This document shows positions 20,841 through 32,084 of a DNA stretch of 64,000 nt, piece after piece (the stretch's first letter is position 1; every line of letters begins with the position of its first letter). A program made the translations under genes and the position numbers. The stretch comes from Macrobrachium rosenbergii (taxonomy: Eukaryota; Arthropoda; Malacostraca; Decapoda; Palaemonidae). The DNA lies in the NCBI RefSeq assembly GCF_040412425.1, contig NC_089762.1, positions 22,294,147-22,358,146 on the forward strand, in the 5' to 3' direction. Under the pieces are notes generated by a model. The model saw only the letters and a list, made by a program, of their open reading frames with translations, was not told the origin of the DNA and did not search any database.

Positions 20841-23264
20841 AATGGGCATGCTGGAGCGGATGCCGAGCAGAGTACCGTGGCAGCGACTTAGCCTAGTCAG
20901 ACCAGGAAAACTCCCGGAGAAAACCGGAGAGAAAACCGGGCTAACAGGACAAAACTCATAGGCATAAAAACAGAGTCAACGGAACATTCCGAAGCGATCA
21001 TGTTTGAACCAACGGAAACAAACAAAGTGGGAAGGTTATGAACTGTTCGAAGTGGGCGCACTCAGAGCCAAGAGAGGAAAACCCCCGGAGGAGGATATCC
21101 TGAATGAAGTGATAGCGGTGGGGAATAAACGCCGACCGCTAAACACTAAAACGCTATCCAAGCAGTAAGCAAGGAGGCGCCCAACAAGATAACGCCCCTC
21201 AAACACCGAACAGGTAGTAGCAAAATGGAGGGGGAACGCCGAAGTAAATAAAACAGAAGACAGTTAGGTGGAAAACGCTAACTGGCCTCGTATGAGATCC
21301 CAACAGTGAGGTGGAACATGTAGGAAGCACCACGAAGGGAAACAGTCGACGTAAAAGGAAGGGGAAGGATAGGCCAGGAGGTTGGTAACCCAAAGTAGCG
21401 ACCAGGGGTGGGACAGCACCCCCGGGCCCCAGAGATTCTCATAGATCCCCTCGCTATGTGAGCTGTGTTGCACGACAAGAGCGAGAGAAAAGGAGAGGAA
21501 GGGCAAAACCTCTACGGCCAGGAGAGCAAAGAAAGATAAAAGGAGTGTGAACAGGAGTGGGAGAGCACTCCTGGTCACCTCCAGGTCCAGGTGGAGTGCC
21601 AACTCAGACACACCGAGGGACAATCAATCAATGCAGAGGGGAGGGGATGTAGGCTACAGCATAAAATAAGGATAAATTGCTCTCAAGCCTTGGAAAGTTA
21701 ACAAACCTTGAAAACAAACCAAGGGGATAGAGAGAGCAAAGGATAAAAGGGGAGAGAAGGGGATTCTCGAAACCACAAAATAATATATATATAGTCGGTA
21801 AAAGAAGTGTGAACAGGAGTGGGGAGAGCACTCCCGGTCACCATTGGTAAGCAACCCAAAGAGAGGATTGAACTAGGATAGGCTACACAGGTAAACCCCG
21901 CTATTCCAGCTTAACTTATTAGGAACATTAGCCTAGGTGAAAAGCCGAAACAGGGAGAGGGTGGACGTAGGCAATATATCCAAGCCAAAACCAAACAAAG
22001 GAAGCACCAGACATAAAACACATATGTACAGAACGAGATCACAGACATGAAACTCATACGTACAGATCGAGATCGTCCCTCTCGCTTAACGATTTTTCCC
22101 GAAGGGAAAAAGTGTTATAGCCAACCCTAGGCTAACCTAACTGAGGCGATGTAAAGGAAGGAAGCCTAGAGAGAGAGGTAAAGGCTAACAAATAACTCAA
22201 ATAATGCATAATAAAACAAAAATTTTCTATAAGGTACATGTAGGAGGATAGGCAGGCCCAACACAACATGGACGTGAAGGAAATGACCGACCTCCAGTTA
22301 AATGAAAGTACCCCAAAATTAACAAACTTCAAAAGCATCCAAGCACAAGGTCAAAAATTAAATGTAACCAATGAAAATCATGTTCCCATACACTTAGAGA
22401 AGTGAGTCTAAAACAAGGCAAAATAAAGCCAAAATAAGAAGCGAATAGGCCGAGGGGGGAACCACGTAGCCTAAACAGCAAGACAGCACTTGACCAGGAA
22501 GGGAACACAAAATTCACAAAATAAACAAAATTATAAAAACAAAGTAAAAACCGTAACAGTACCAATGAAAATAAGATCCCCAAAGGCTAAGAGAAGTGAG
22601 GGACAAAAATAAAGCATAATGAGGCCATGATAATAAGCGAATGGGCTCGAGGGGGAAGCTCGTAGCCTAAACGCTCAACAGCACTTCTCGTAATGAAGCC
22701 ACGATAAAAAGCGAATGGGCCCGAGGGGGTAGCTCGTAGCCTAAACGCTAAACAGCACTTCTCGTAATGAAGCCACGATAAAAAGCGAATGGGCCCGAGG
22801 GGGTAGCTCGTAGCCTAAACATTAAAAACCATAAAATCACTCTCGTAATGAAGCCATGATAAAAACGAATGGGCCCGAGGGGGTAGCTCGTAGCCTAAAC
22901 GCTAAACAGCACTTCTTGTAGTAAATGGGTACAGAACAAACAAAAATTAATCAAACCCACTAAAGTTAGGAATCATTAATTGGTAAAATATCCCAAATAA
23001 AAATGGATACTAATAAAAACACAAAACAAACATGCCGACCCAAGACCAAGAGAGGTCAAGAGACGACGCGTGAGAGGAGATCGAGAGAGGCGTTATAAAT
23101 CCCTTTAATTATTAAACTAAAGGAAAATAAGAGCCTCAATCGCCTAAAAACAACAAAACACTGGTACTCAAGTTGTTGAAGAAGAACCTTGCGAGGATGC
23201 CATAAAAAATCCAAAATAGAGCACAAAATAAGGATCACAACGAAATTACGTGTGAACAAAAACG
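20841..23264 (-). other. DIRS-2 leader (5' non-coding)
   Basis: Non-coding stretch between the left ITR and gag. Its minus strand matches parts of the DIRS-3 leader ('aggctaatgttcctaat', 'gttaagctggaatagcg'). It has a duplicated 'gtgtgaacaggagtggg' block (21545 and 21807) and the 74-bp tandem array at 22610-22920. Minus-strand open frames here are rich in L, F, S and P and look like chance readings of CT-rich DNA. Confidence 0.6.
22610..22920. repeat. 74-bp tandem array in DIRS-2 leader
   Basis: Four close copies of a unit of about 74 bp ('taatgaagccacgataaaaa', 'gcgaatgggcccgaggggg', 'tagctcgtagcctaaacgc'). A fifth diverged copy lies at about 22420-22490. Three copies are almost identical, so the expansion is recent. 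Confidence 0.9.
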
Positions 23265-23562
23265 TGCTAAAATGGAATGCGACTAGTGTTGCCTTGTGTA
23301 CAGTCCATGAGTAGTGCATGGGCTTGTATCGGCACCTCTCTCGTTGGGACTTTTGACATTGGGAATCTTTATAGGATAAGGGTCCGTGTTTTGACAGTTC
23401 ACCCTTTTCCTATACGACTCCATTTCTTGGAGCTCGCTCTGGGGGTAGTAACCCCAGCATTTCATTTAGCTTTTCTCTGGTATCTAGCAACGGAATTACC
23501 TAGAAATAAGTGCTGAATGGATTATTTCACCGGCTGACAGGGGTGGGACCCCGATCCAGAAA
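23265..23562 (-). repeat. DIRS-2 left inverted terminal repeat
   Basis: Inverted match to 15594-15910, including 'ttgccttgtgtacagtccat' and 'gagctcgctctgggggtag'. It ends 'ccccgatccagaaa' at the junction with DIRS-3. Confidence 0.9.
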
Positions 23563-23565
23563 TTA

Positions 23566-23850
23566 ATTTTCTGGATCGGGTCATCATAATGATTAATGAA
23601 ATCCATTCAGCACTTATTTTCTAGGTAATTGTTTGGTTTCTAGATACCAGAGAAAGCTAAATGAAACTAAATTGAGTTACTACCCCAGAGAGGCCTACTG
23701 CTCAGCTTTAGATGGAGTCGTGTATGAAAAAGGTGAACTACAAAACACGGAACCTTCATCCCATAGAGATACAAAGTCAAAAGTTTTAGAAATGATAGCA
23801 AAGTTTAAACCCATGCACCACTCAAGGACAGCACACAAAACACCATTATA
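23566..23850 (+). repeat. DIRS-3 left inverted terminal repeat
   Basis: Starts 'ttttctggatcgggtc' and continues through 'ccattcagcacttatttt' to 'aaacaccattataaattaa'. It is more diverged than the other ITRs. Its partner is 31470-31770. Confidence 0.85.
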
Positions 23851-25863
23851 AATTAATTCCATTTCAGCAAGCACCTGATGAATGTACGTTTTTTCGTTCA
23901 AATGCTTTAATCTTGTGCTTTTTGCATCATTATTGGCTTCCTCACAAGGTCTTTTCTTCAAAAGTGAAAATAGTACCAAATTTTCATTTTTTTTAGTTGA
24001 GGCGATTGAGGCTCAAAAAATTTATTTCCCTTTAGTTTAATAATTAAAGGGATTTATATTGCCTGATTTTTCATTGCCCCACGTGAGTCTCCATGCGTGG
24101 TTAAGCATTGATCTTGGGTCGCCCTGTTTTTCAATCTTTTCACGGTTCCTCTTCGTGTTTAGGATAAATTTCCTTTTCATGAGGTCTAAAAAAGTGATTT
24201 TGATTGATTAACATTTGTTTCCCTTTGCTTCGAGAATGAGGCTGGTGTTTATTTATCGGGCTTCCCCTAAAAGCCTATTCGCTCTTATCAATTCATTAAC
24301 ATGCCTTATTTTTGCCCTTCTCTTCTCTTAGCTTCTGGGAATTTTATTTACATTAGTACTTTTAAGTTTTTTGTTTTATCTTTAACCCAGTGTTCGGATG
24401 CATTTGATATTGGATGATTATTATGGATGTTTTCTTTTGGCCACAAAATCCATTCCCTTCACGTCCACATCGCGTTGGTATGGTCCTCCTCTTGTTTTGT
24501 TTTTGTTGAGTTTTTATTTTATACATTTTTCATGGGTTGGTTCTTAGCTTTGGTTTCCTTTTTGGGCGTTAGGCTATATGCCCTCCCTTTTTCTATGAAA
24601 AAGGGGGTGGTTAGTTCGTTCATTCTTTCGTTCACATGCCCTTCTAAGGTTTTTGTGTTTTTTTCCAATTTGCAGCGCTCTCCTTAATTTTAAGGGTCTT
24701 CTCATTTTATGTTCCTTCCCCTGTTTTAGGCTTTTTGCGTAAGGCTAATAAGCCTCTCGTTTAAACTGAAATAGCGAGGGATCTCATGTTGCTTCCCTCC
24801 CTGTTTAAGGAAAGGATCAAATAAATGTTTTAGGCTAATGAGCCTCTTGGTTAAGCTGGGATAGCGAGGGACTTCATGTAGCCTACCCTAGTTTGGTCTT
24901 TACAGGAAGGTTAGTTTCCAGTTTTTGGTTTGTTTTGGTACCCACCCTTTTCCCCTCCTCCCAGTAAAAGTGCTCCTCTTCCCTTGATTTTGTTTTCAAT
25001 CTTGTTAACTTATCAAGGATTGGGACATTCCTTTCCTTTTAGCCCTGTCCCCCTTCCTCTCTGCATTGTTTGGCCTCTCCTTGGTACAGTCCGTGACTTT
25101 GCAATTTACTCTCCCTCCTGGGACTTTGGTGGCTGGGAGGCTTCCCCCTCTCCCGTCCACCATCTTTATCTCTCCTTTCTCTCCTTTTCCCCCATGGAGG
25201 TTGTTCCTGTTCCTCTCCTGCTTCTCTGGCAATTTTGCTGGGTGGGACTCAGTCAGCGAGTGGCTGGGAAGACTCCAGGACGCCGGATTGTGCATTTCTC
25301 CCACTCTCTGGTCGCTCATTTTCGGTTCTTCCTCCGGGGTTTTCATTCCTCCCCTTCTCAGCATTCTTCTCCGGCGTGTCGTTTAATTTATGCGACACTC
25401 CGGTTTAGTCCCTTCTGGATAATTTGCCAGTTAGGGCTTTCCGCCTGACAAGAAAAGTGTTCGGACTTTTGACGTTCCCTGCCCTTAGCTAACTACTGTC
25501 TACTATCGGGCGCATTCCTTGCTTCCCGCTCGGCGGTTCTAGCGTTTATCGGTCTTCCGTTATCGCTAGTTTCATATTATTTTTAGTTGCGGGAATGCGC
25601 TTTCTCCGGACAGTTTAACCTTCCCATTTCATTTTTTGTATCCGTCACTTACTTTAAGGCATGTTACTCCAGCTAGTTTCAGTAAATTTATTTTATTTTA
25701 TTTATTATTTTATTATTTTGTTTTGTTTGTGTGAGATATTTTATCCGGTTACCTCCCGGATCTTTCCGGCTGGTTTCACGGCTTTATTTACTACTGTGTT
25801 GCTCCGGCACACTACTCCGGCACCTTACACAGTGTACTCATAATCTCATACTCTTACTTTCAG
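23851..25863 (+). other. DIRS-3 leader
   Basis: CT-rich region before the first recognisable gag exon. It has a tandem pair of about 90 bp (24728-24890: 'aggctaatgagcctcttgg' and 'agctgggatagcgaggga', each twice), homologous to the DIRS-2 leader. It ends in an acceptor-like 'tactcttactttcag' at 25863, so a short upstream exon may exist. A 172-codon frame at 24930-25448 looks like a chance reading. Confidence 0.6.
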
Positions 25864-26027
25864 GTGGTACGCTGCCAAGAAGAAGTGGTGCTCCGCAGCC
25901 CTCCATCAGGCCAGCGACCGGTTTGTCGGTCTCACTCGGATGCGGTCCATTTAGGGGATCTTATTGTTTGGCACCCTGACGGATGTGATGTTTGCTACGC
26001 TCTTGTGAGCAGGCTATCGATGATTCG

Positions 26028-26134
26028 GTAGGTGATCATGCATCTTTCCTTCTTAGCCAACTGTATTCTTTACACATATTACCGATTCCCCTAATGAAGA
26101 GGTAAATATAACAATAATGTTTTTCTTCCGGCAG
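26028..26134 (+). other. DIRS-3 gag intron (site 1)
   Basis: 107 bp beginning 'gtaggtgatc' and ending with a pyrimidine tract and 'cttccggcag'. It sits exactly between gag blocks 1 and 2, at the same place as the introns at 33947-34061 and 58344-58450. Confidence 0.75.
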
Positions 26135-26436
26135 GCTGACCGCAAAGTTCGTGATGCTTCGCTTCAGGCCCTTAAAGTCTGGGTTAGCGGCTTTGGACGC
26201 AACGTAGGAGCTGGCAATCCCTACATACTCTCGAAGGACATTTGTAATGTCCTTTTTAAGGCGTTTGATCACAGCTTCAGTCACTACGATGTTGCTGCTT
26301 CGTTGATTGCCGGCTTTTTGGGAGTTGACCCAGCCCTCCAGACGGTTAATGGCTCTGAGCGGTGGCGTTCCAGAACCGCGGCGGTGTTCGAACTCGGACT
26401 TTTGAGTCTCCGAGCATTATCCCGAGCATCAAGCAG

Positions 26437-26505
26437 GTAAGGGGGTAAGTGAGGCAGGTTCTCCACTGTTTAGCTCTTCTTCTTCCTCTGTTGCTTCTTT
26501 TAAAG
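26437..26505 (+). other. DIRS-3 gag intron (site 2)
   Basis: 69 bp beginning 'gtaaggggg' and ending 'ttgcttcttttaaag' after a long pyrimidine tract. Same position as 34357-34435 in DIRS-4. Confidence 0.7.
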
Positions 26506-28149
26506 GCTTTCTAAATCTTCATACCTAACGGGACGTCTGGGTCTATTGCTCCGTGAAGGTGAAGTCCGTTAAAAAGAAAGCCTTACCTGCTCTTTGCAGG
26601 CCGATATTGGGTCCCTCCGGGTTGGTTCGGGCGGTTGAGCCCAGTTCCGCTCGGCAGAGTACAGCCTCCCCTTCCGGGTCCCAAGCGGAGTCTCAGTCAC
26701 ATCAGGTAGTTCCCCTCCTCCTTCTTTGGATACGAGTTTCATTTCTTTGAGCAATTCCTTGAAAGAATCGTTGAGGTTTGAGAAGATCGACAGCGAAGGG
26801 TATGACAGCAAGCTGTCTGGTCTTGCTTCTTCTTTCAGTCTCTTTCGGAGAAGTTTGGAATCACAACAGATTAATCGTTCTAGGTCTCATTCTGTTCCTG
26901 ACCCTTCCACTCTCCTCCCTTTGATCTGGGCAATCCTGTGGCGTCTGGCCCTTTATGCCCCTGAGCACGAAGGTACTCTTACCATAGAGGGTTTTCATGA
27001 GGAGAGTGGAAGAGTTGGAGTTCTATCCTCGGACCTGACATCTCCCTACACTGGTTTTTGCCAGGCTGAAGGGAGAGGTTTGAAACAGGTCTGATAAAGT
27101 CCCTAAGGAGACTGTCAATATCCTAGGGACCAAGCCCAGTCGTCTTTGATGAGGACTCCCACGGAGTGGCAAGCGGAGAACACTAAGCTCACACCAGCTA
27201 AGGGAGTGTTCACTATGTTCACTCTCAGTGATGTTCTCCTTCTCCTTGCACTTCGAAAGTGGCCTCTCTGACTAGTCAGGCTTGCTTTGAAGGTAAACCC
27301 CTTTCCTCATCTCCGTGAGAGCGGACCCAGACATCTCGTCTTCCCGGAGGCACCGAATTCTGGAAGGAGCCCCTAATACGTTTACAGTGACTCGGCTTGA
27401 CCCAGACTGCTTTCTGATCTGTTCAGTGAGCAGCTCCCTAAGATCCCGGAGTCGCTCTTGAAAACAGAGGCTGATACTAAGGAAAGGCTCGCCAGGTCTT
27501 TGAACTCTTTGGCTTTAGAGGAAGCAACTTTGGTTTATAGGAAGATCCTTTATTCCAGGTCTTCTGAAATCTCTCTTGGCGAAGTTTTCAACAGGACCTG
27601 TTTGACTTTATGACTGCCCGACTGGCCTTAAAACGGAAGCAAATCTTTTCAGCAGCCACAGTTCGGCATGAACAGAAATAAGCTTCTTAAGAGTTCGATC
27701 TGGGGAGCTAATCTTTTCCCACAAGAAGAAGTTGATGCAGTCTTATCTGAGGCAGCTAGGGTCAATCAAAGTCTCCGTTCCCGTTGGGGTCTGCCCTATA
27801 AAAGGAAACAGTCTGATCTTGCCAGCCCTCCCACAAAGTCCAGTAAGAAATTTAAACATTTCAAACGTCTTCCAGCTCAGTCCTTGGTTCAGGTTCCTTT
27901 ACAGGGTCAGCCTTCGACCTCTTCCTCCCATCCTCCACCTCAGTATGTCCTGGTAAACCCGGCACATCAATCTTTGGCTGCTCCTTCCTATGTCTCCTCC
28001 CAGCTTTCAATCCTGCATATGAAAGTCAGGGGAAATTCGCCCAGACAATCAACCAGAGGCAATAAGCCCCTTCGCTAGGGAAGGGAGCCCCCGCTCCTCT
28101 CCCAGGAACAGGGGAGGTAGAGGCTCCAGAGGGGGAAGCAAACACAGGA

Positions 28150-29060
28150 CCGATGACATACATCCTGTGGGCGGGAGGCTGTACCATTTTCGAGCTCGGT
28201 GGACCTTCTGTCCCTGGGCTCAGAGTATAGTTTTCAAGGGCCTAGGCTGGAGTTGGATCGACAATCCCCCTCCACCAGTCAAGTTTTATCAGGCTACGAC
28301 CAAGGATCTCGAGGACTTTGTGGAAGATCTCTTACAGAAACAGGCTATAAGGAAAGTGAGGACTCTGAAGTTCCAAGGCAGGCTCTTCAGTGTTCCAAAA
28401 GAAGGGTTCCAAACAAACGGAGAGTAATTCTGGACTTGTCCCGTCTGAATTCCTACATTTGTTGCGACAAGTTTCGGATGCTTACTGTCTCCCAAGTTTG
28501 GACCCTACTGCCCATATGGAGCCGTAACCACCTCTCTAGATCTTTCCGACGCCTATTATCACGTCCCGGTTGCGAGAAGGTTCTCCCCCTTTCTGGGGTT
28601 CAGGCTCGGAAGGCAGGCATATTCCTTCAAGGTGATGCCTTTTGGCCTCAACATAGCCCCCAAGGATTTTTACCAAGTTGACAGACACGGTCATACAGCA
28701 ACTCCGGTCTCAATGGGATTACCCTGGGATTACTGGATTACGCTGCGATCTCGACGACTGGATCATCTGGGCATCCAGCGTCGAGGAATGCCGGAGAGTT
28801 ACATCCGTGGTGGTCGACTTTCTAGAATCCTTGGGCTTTCGTGTAAACAGGGAGAAGTCCCGCCTGGTTCCCAGCAGTTGTTTTCAATGGCTAGGAATCC
28901 AGTGGGATCTGAATTCTCACAAGCTCTCTCTTCCTCCTCCCAAGAGGAAGGAGATAGCCAGAGCAACCAGGCAGTTTCTCAAGTCCAAGAACGAGTCTTG
29001 GGCTCCCTTCAGTTCGATTTACTGGTGACAGACCTGTTGCTGAAAAGGTGAAGCTGAAAG
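28150..29060 (+). pseudogene. DIRS-3 reverse transcriptase
   Basis: The domain starts at 'VGGRLYHFRARWTF' and runs through 'KGLGWSWIDNPPPP', 'LEDFVEDLLQKQAIRKVR', 'LKFQGRLFSVPK', 'VILDLSRLNSYICCDKFR', the first-Asp region ('TSLDLSDAYYH', read across a frame change near 28520), 'MPFGLNIAPKDFYQ', and the catalytic box 'DLDDWIIWASSVEECRR' (28755-28800), where Asp replaces the usual Tyr. The thumb follows: 'FLESLGFRVNREKSRLVP' and 'WLGIQWDLNSHKLSLPPP'. Three frame changes interrupt it. Confidence 0.85.
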
Positions 29061-29199
29061 ATATCAACAGAGTGTGGCGGAGTCGGGCAAATATCAGTCT
29101 CAGGGACAAGGTGTCTCTGATCCCCACATCTTGAAGAAGAGACTCCGGCCTTGGTGGGACTGTCAAGAGCCTGTCCAAGTCAGTCCCCTTCAATTTCCT

Positions 29200-29790
29200 C
29201 CTCCGGCGTTGGTTATCCACACAGACGCCTCCCTAAGCGGGTGGGAGGATATTCTCAACACCAAGAAGTACAGGGGACTTGGTCCTCATGTTCCGCCAGT
29301 TCCATATAAACGTTCTGGGAGGCCATGGCGGTCTTCCTTACCTTGAAGCTAAGCTTCTTCCCCAAGAAGATTCACATAAGACTGGTTCTGGACAGTGCCA
29401 CGGTAGTCCACTGCATAAACAGGGGAGGTTCAAAATCGAGCAGGATCAACCAGGTAATGATTGCACTTTTCTCCTTGGCATGCAAGAACAAGTGGCACCT
29501 ATCTGCCACCCATCTTGGGTCCGAACGTCCAGTAGCAGATTCTCTATCAGGACAACTCCTCGAAGTCGGGAGTGGTCCCTAGACAGGGACTGTTCAATTG
29601 GATCTGCAAACAAGTTCCGGGTCTAGAGGTAGATTTGTTCAAGAACTGCAAGCTCAACAACAAGCTTCCTCATTACGTAGCTCCCAACCTGGACCCTCAA
29701 GCTCTTTTCAAGGACGCAATGTCATTGGATTGGAACAGGTGGAAGGTGACCTATCTGTTCCTCCAGTGAACTTGTTGTTGAAAGGTCCTT
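29200..29790 (+). pseudogene. DIRS-3 RNase H and connecting domain
   Basis: It contains 'PALVIHTDASLSGWEDIL' (first acidic box), a 'FHINVLG...' glutamate-box region with frame change near 29300, 'IRLVLDSATVVHCINRGG' (third box), and 'RPVADSLS' (fourth aspartate). Then comes the connecting block 'PGLEVDLFKNCKLNNKLP', then 'HYVAPNLDPQALFKDAMSL' and 'DWNRWKVTYLF'. Most of 29325-29582 and 29572-29769 is open, so this is one of the better preserved parts. Confidence 0.85.
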
Positions 29791-29924
29791 CACAAACTGA
29801 AAGGACATTCAAGGGTCAAGTAGCTCTAGTGGCTCCCTACTGGCCAAAGAGCAGCTGGTTTCCTCTTCTACTAGAACTGAAACTTCGCCACATCCAATCC
29901 CCAGTCCGAAACTAACACAAGTAG

Positions 29925-31075
29925 TACAAACTCAGACTGTGTCAGCTTCCTCAAAAATTCAAATGCCCTGGCTTTGTGGACTTTATGAAGTTTGCGGCTC
30001 AAAGGGATGCTAACGTTGATCCTGTCAATACCATGTTCTTGGAATCAGATAAGCGGGTCTCCACTCTTCAGTCAGGGCGACTCAGCAATTAAGAAACTAG
30101 CACTCTTTTTGAAAAAGAATCTGAGGCTACAGTAATGACCATAAATTTAGCAATCTCCTTTTTTAGATCACTGTTTGAGAAGGGTTTAGCCTCTAGTACT
30201 GTTACTACAGTCAAGTCGGATTTACTAAAAGTGTTCTTGTATGGTTTCAAAATTGACCTCACAGACCCTTACTTTTCTTCCATCCCTAAAGCCTGTTAAC
30301 GTCTGAGGCCAGTAATCCGTCCACATACGGTTTCCTGGTTTTTAAATGACGTGTTGAAGTTAGCCTCAGATATCGATAATCAGTCTTGCCCCTACCTTTC
30401 CTTATTGAGGAAAACGTTGTTTTAATTAGCCTAGCCTCGGGTGCTAGAATTTTCAGAGCTGTCTGCACTCTAGGGAGCCCAACCACGTCGACTTCCTTCC
30501 ATCAGGGAGGTTTTGCTGATTCCCTCACCCCTAACTTCCTGGCCAAAATGAAGATGTAAATAGGTGGTCGCCTTGGAAAATTCTCCTCTGCCTCAAGACC
30601 TGTCCCTGTGCCCAGTTCATACTTTGAGGGCTTATTTAGACAGGTCCTCTCACATCTCATCTGGGCCTCTCTTTATCAGGGAAGGAGGGTAATATCTCTA
30701 TGTCTGCTATTAGACAACAAATCCTTTACTTTATCAAGCAGGCTAACCTGACTCAGTCCCAAGAGTTCATGATATTAGAGCTGTGGCCACCTCCATTAAT
30801 TACTTTCATTACATGAATTTCACGGATCTTACCAGGTACACTGGTTGGAAGTCACCCTTGGTTTTCAAACGTCACTATTTGAAATCCTTAGAAGCTCTTA
30901 AATTCTCAGCAGTCGCGGCAGGAACGTTGTTCCTCCCTCTGGTTCCCTTTCTGATTCCTAGTCATTTCTTCCTCCACTGGCTCAGTTATCCCCTTACGGT
31001 CATTTTCAGTCAGGCTTGCCTTGACTTCTCACCTGACTGTGTTATAATGTGTTTGTCTAAATGACACATTTAGGT
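29925..31075 (+). pseudogene. DIRS-3 tyrosine recombinase
   Basis: The N-terminal part (29960-30300) resembles the DIRS-4 recombinase ('FMKFAAQRDANVDPVNTMF') but has stops. The catalytic part shows 'LSLCPVHTLRAY' with a frame change, 'ISMSAIRQQILYFIKQAN', the H-x-x-R box ('VHDIRAVATSINYFHYM' split by one shift near 30780), and the tyrosine box 'YTGWKSPLVFKRHYLK' (30838-30887), intact here and broken in DIRS-4. The catalytic tyrosine is inferred to be that of RHYLK. Confidence 0.8.
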
Positions 31076-31280
31076 TATAAGGTTTTCAATATTGTATAGT
31101 TATTTTGTTTATGTATATTTTTCATATTGTCATGTTAATTTTAAGCTACCATCAGTTTCATTTGTACATTATCGTTATTGTTACTAGTAATTAAAAAATT
31201 TCTTTTTGGACCTTTCAGTCTTCTGTTCCTTTAGATTTTTATCTCTTTAGTTTAAGAATGATATTTATTTCTCTGTTAAT

Positions 31281-31364
31281 TTTTCACCTGCTGACACGGG
31301 ACCCGATCCAGAAAAAGGGATTTTGTGAGAAGGAAAAATCTATTTCTGGAGAGGGGACCGTAAG
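31281..31364 (+). repeat. DIRS-3 internal complementary region
   Basis: Reads 'acacgggacccgatccagaa', then 'aaagggattttgtgagaagg', then 'aaaaatctatttctggagag'. The first part is the complement of the left outer end and the second part the complement of the right outer end. Confidence 0.9.
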
Positions 31365-31469
31365 TGGATGACCCACCTGGGTAGAATCAGTAGTGTGGTG
31401 TCCCAGTAATGTCTCCATCATGTGTCATGTCCCTCCCATAGTAAACATCATTCTGGTGGGGTGATGCTT

Positions 31470-31770
31470 TCATGGAATGTGGCTAGCGGTGTTTTGTGTG
31501 CTGTCCATGAGTGGTGCATGGGTTTCCTTTTGCACCTTCTCTGTGGGACTTTTGACTTTGGGATCTCTATAGGATAAGGTTGGCGTGTTTTTGTAGTTCA
31601 CATTTTTCCATAAAAACTCCATCTAATGGACTCGCTCTAAAATGGTACACTCAGCATTTCATTTAGCTTTCTCTGGATGTAACAACGGAATTACCTAGAA
31701 ATAAGTGCTGAATGGATTTTTCAAGGTGACATGGGAATCTCCTGAAATAGATTTTCCTTAATCAAAATCC
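31470..31770 (+). repeat. DIRS-3 right inverted terminal repeat
   Basis: Inverted partner of 23566-23850 and similar to the DIRS-2 ITRs ('gctgtccatgagtggtgcat', 'acctagaaataagtgctgaa'). It ends '...cttaatcaaaatcc', directly followed by DIRS-4. Confidence 0.85.
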
Positions 31771-32084
31771 CTTTTCTGAGTCCAGTCGTGTCAGCCGGTG
31801 AAATTCCATTACAGCACGAATTTCTAGGTATAACAATGCTAGATATACCAGAGAAAAGAGCTTTCAGGAAAGCTGGGGTTACTACCCCCAGTCGACCGTC
31901 TTTTAGAAGACGTCGGTATAATGAAGGGTGAGTGAAATACCACTACCACGGAAATATACTCGAAAGATCTCTCCTTATCAAAACCCCGAAAGAGCGGTGA
32001 GCCGTTACAGCCCCACACTCAACACCCGCCAGGACGGCGACACCAGCGCCACCTACTTCATTCCATTTTCTAGCACGTGAATTC
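31771..32084 (+). repeat. DIRS-4 left inverted terminal repeat
   Basis: From 'cttttctgagtccagtcgtg' to 'acctacttcattccatttt' this is nearly identical to the complement of 39554-39886. It contains a small hairpin, 'cgtcttttagaagacg'. Confidence 0.92.

Larger units (their letters stand above)
15594..23562 (-). mobile_element. DIRS-2: DIRS-like retrotransposon, minus strand
   Basis: An 8-kb element read on the minus strand: left ITR (23265-23562), leader, gag, RT, RNase H, YR, ICR (15984-16066), right ITR (15594-15910). It shares ITR sequence with DIRS-3, so these two are one subfamily. Its left end abuts the left end of DIRS-3 head to head at 23563-23565. Gag and pol have many stops and frame changes, more than DIRS-3 or DIRS-4, so this is the oldest-looking copy of the array. 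Confidence 0.9.
25864..28080 (+). pseudogene. DIRS-3 gag, three exon-like blocks
   Basis: Block 1 (25864-26027) encodes 'VVRCQEE', a 'PVCRSHSDAVHLGDL' stretch and 'IVWHPDGCDVCYAL', a Cys/His-rich N-terminal module. Block 2 (26135-26436) encodes 'ADRKVRDASLQALKVWV', 'SGFGRNVGAGNPYILS' and 'KDICNVLF'. Block 3 (26506-28080) includes 'APEHEGTLTIEGFHEE' and, near the end, 'SSIWGANLFPQEEV' and 'ARVNQSLRSRWGLPYKRK', followed by a basic Ser/Pro tail. The same blocks occur in DIRS-4 and DIRS-6. One-base shifts break the frame (for example near 26010). Product: the element's RNA-packaging protein, by position and family. Confidence 0.75.
23566..31770 (+). mobile_element. DIRS-3: DIRS-like retrotransposon, plus strand
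   Basis: An 8.2-kb element with left ITR (23566-23850), leader, gag with two introns, RT, RNase H, YR, ICR (31281-31364) and right ITR (31470-31770). It abuts DIRS-2 head to head on the left and DIRS-4 tail to head on the right ('atcaaaatcc|cttttctgag' at 31770/31771). ITR sequence places it with DIRS-2. Gag and pol carry several frame changes and stops, many of them single-base. Confidence 0.9.

Noticed and set aside
22610..22920. CRISPR-like array
   Set aside because: The units are simple head-to-tail copies without unique spacers, in a eukaryotic retrotransposon leader.
24930..25448. 172-codon frame in the DIRS-3 leader
   Set aside because: Rich in P, S, F and L from CT-rich DNA, and without a counterpart in the DIRS-2 or DIRS-4 leaders.
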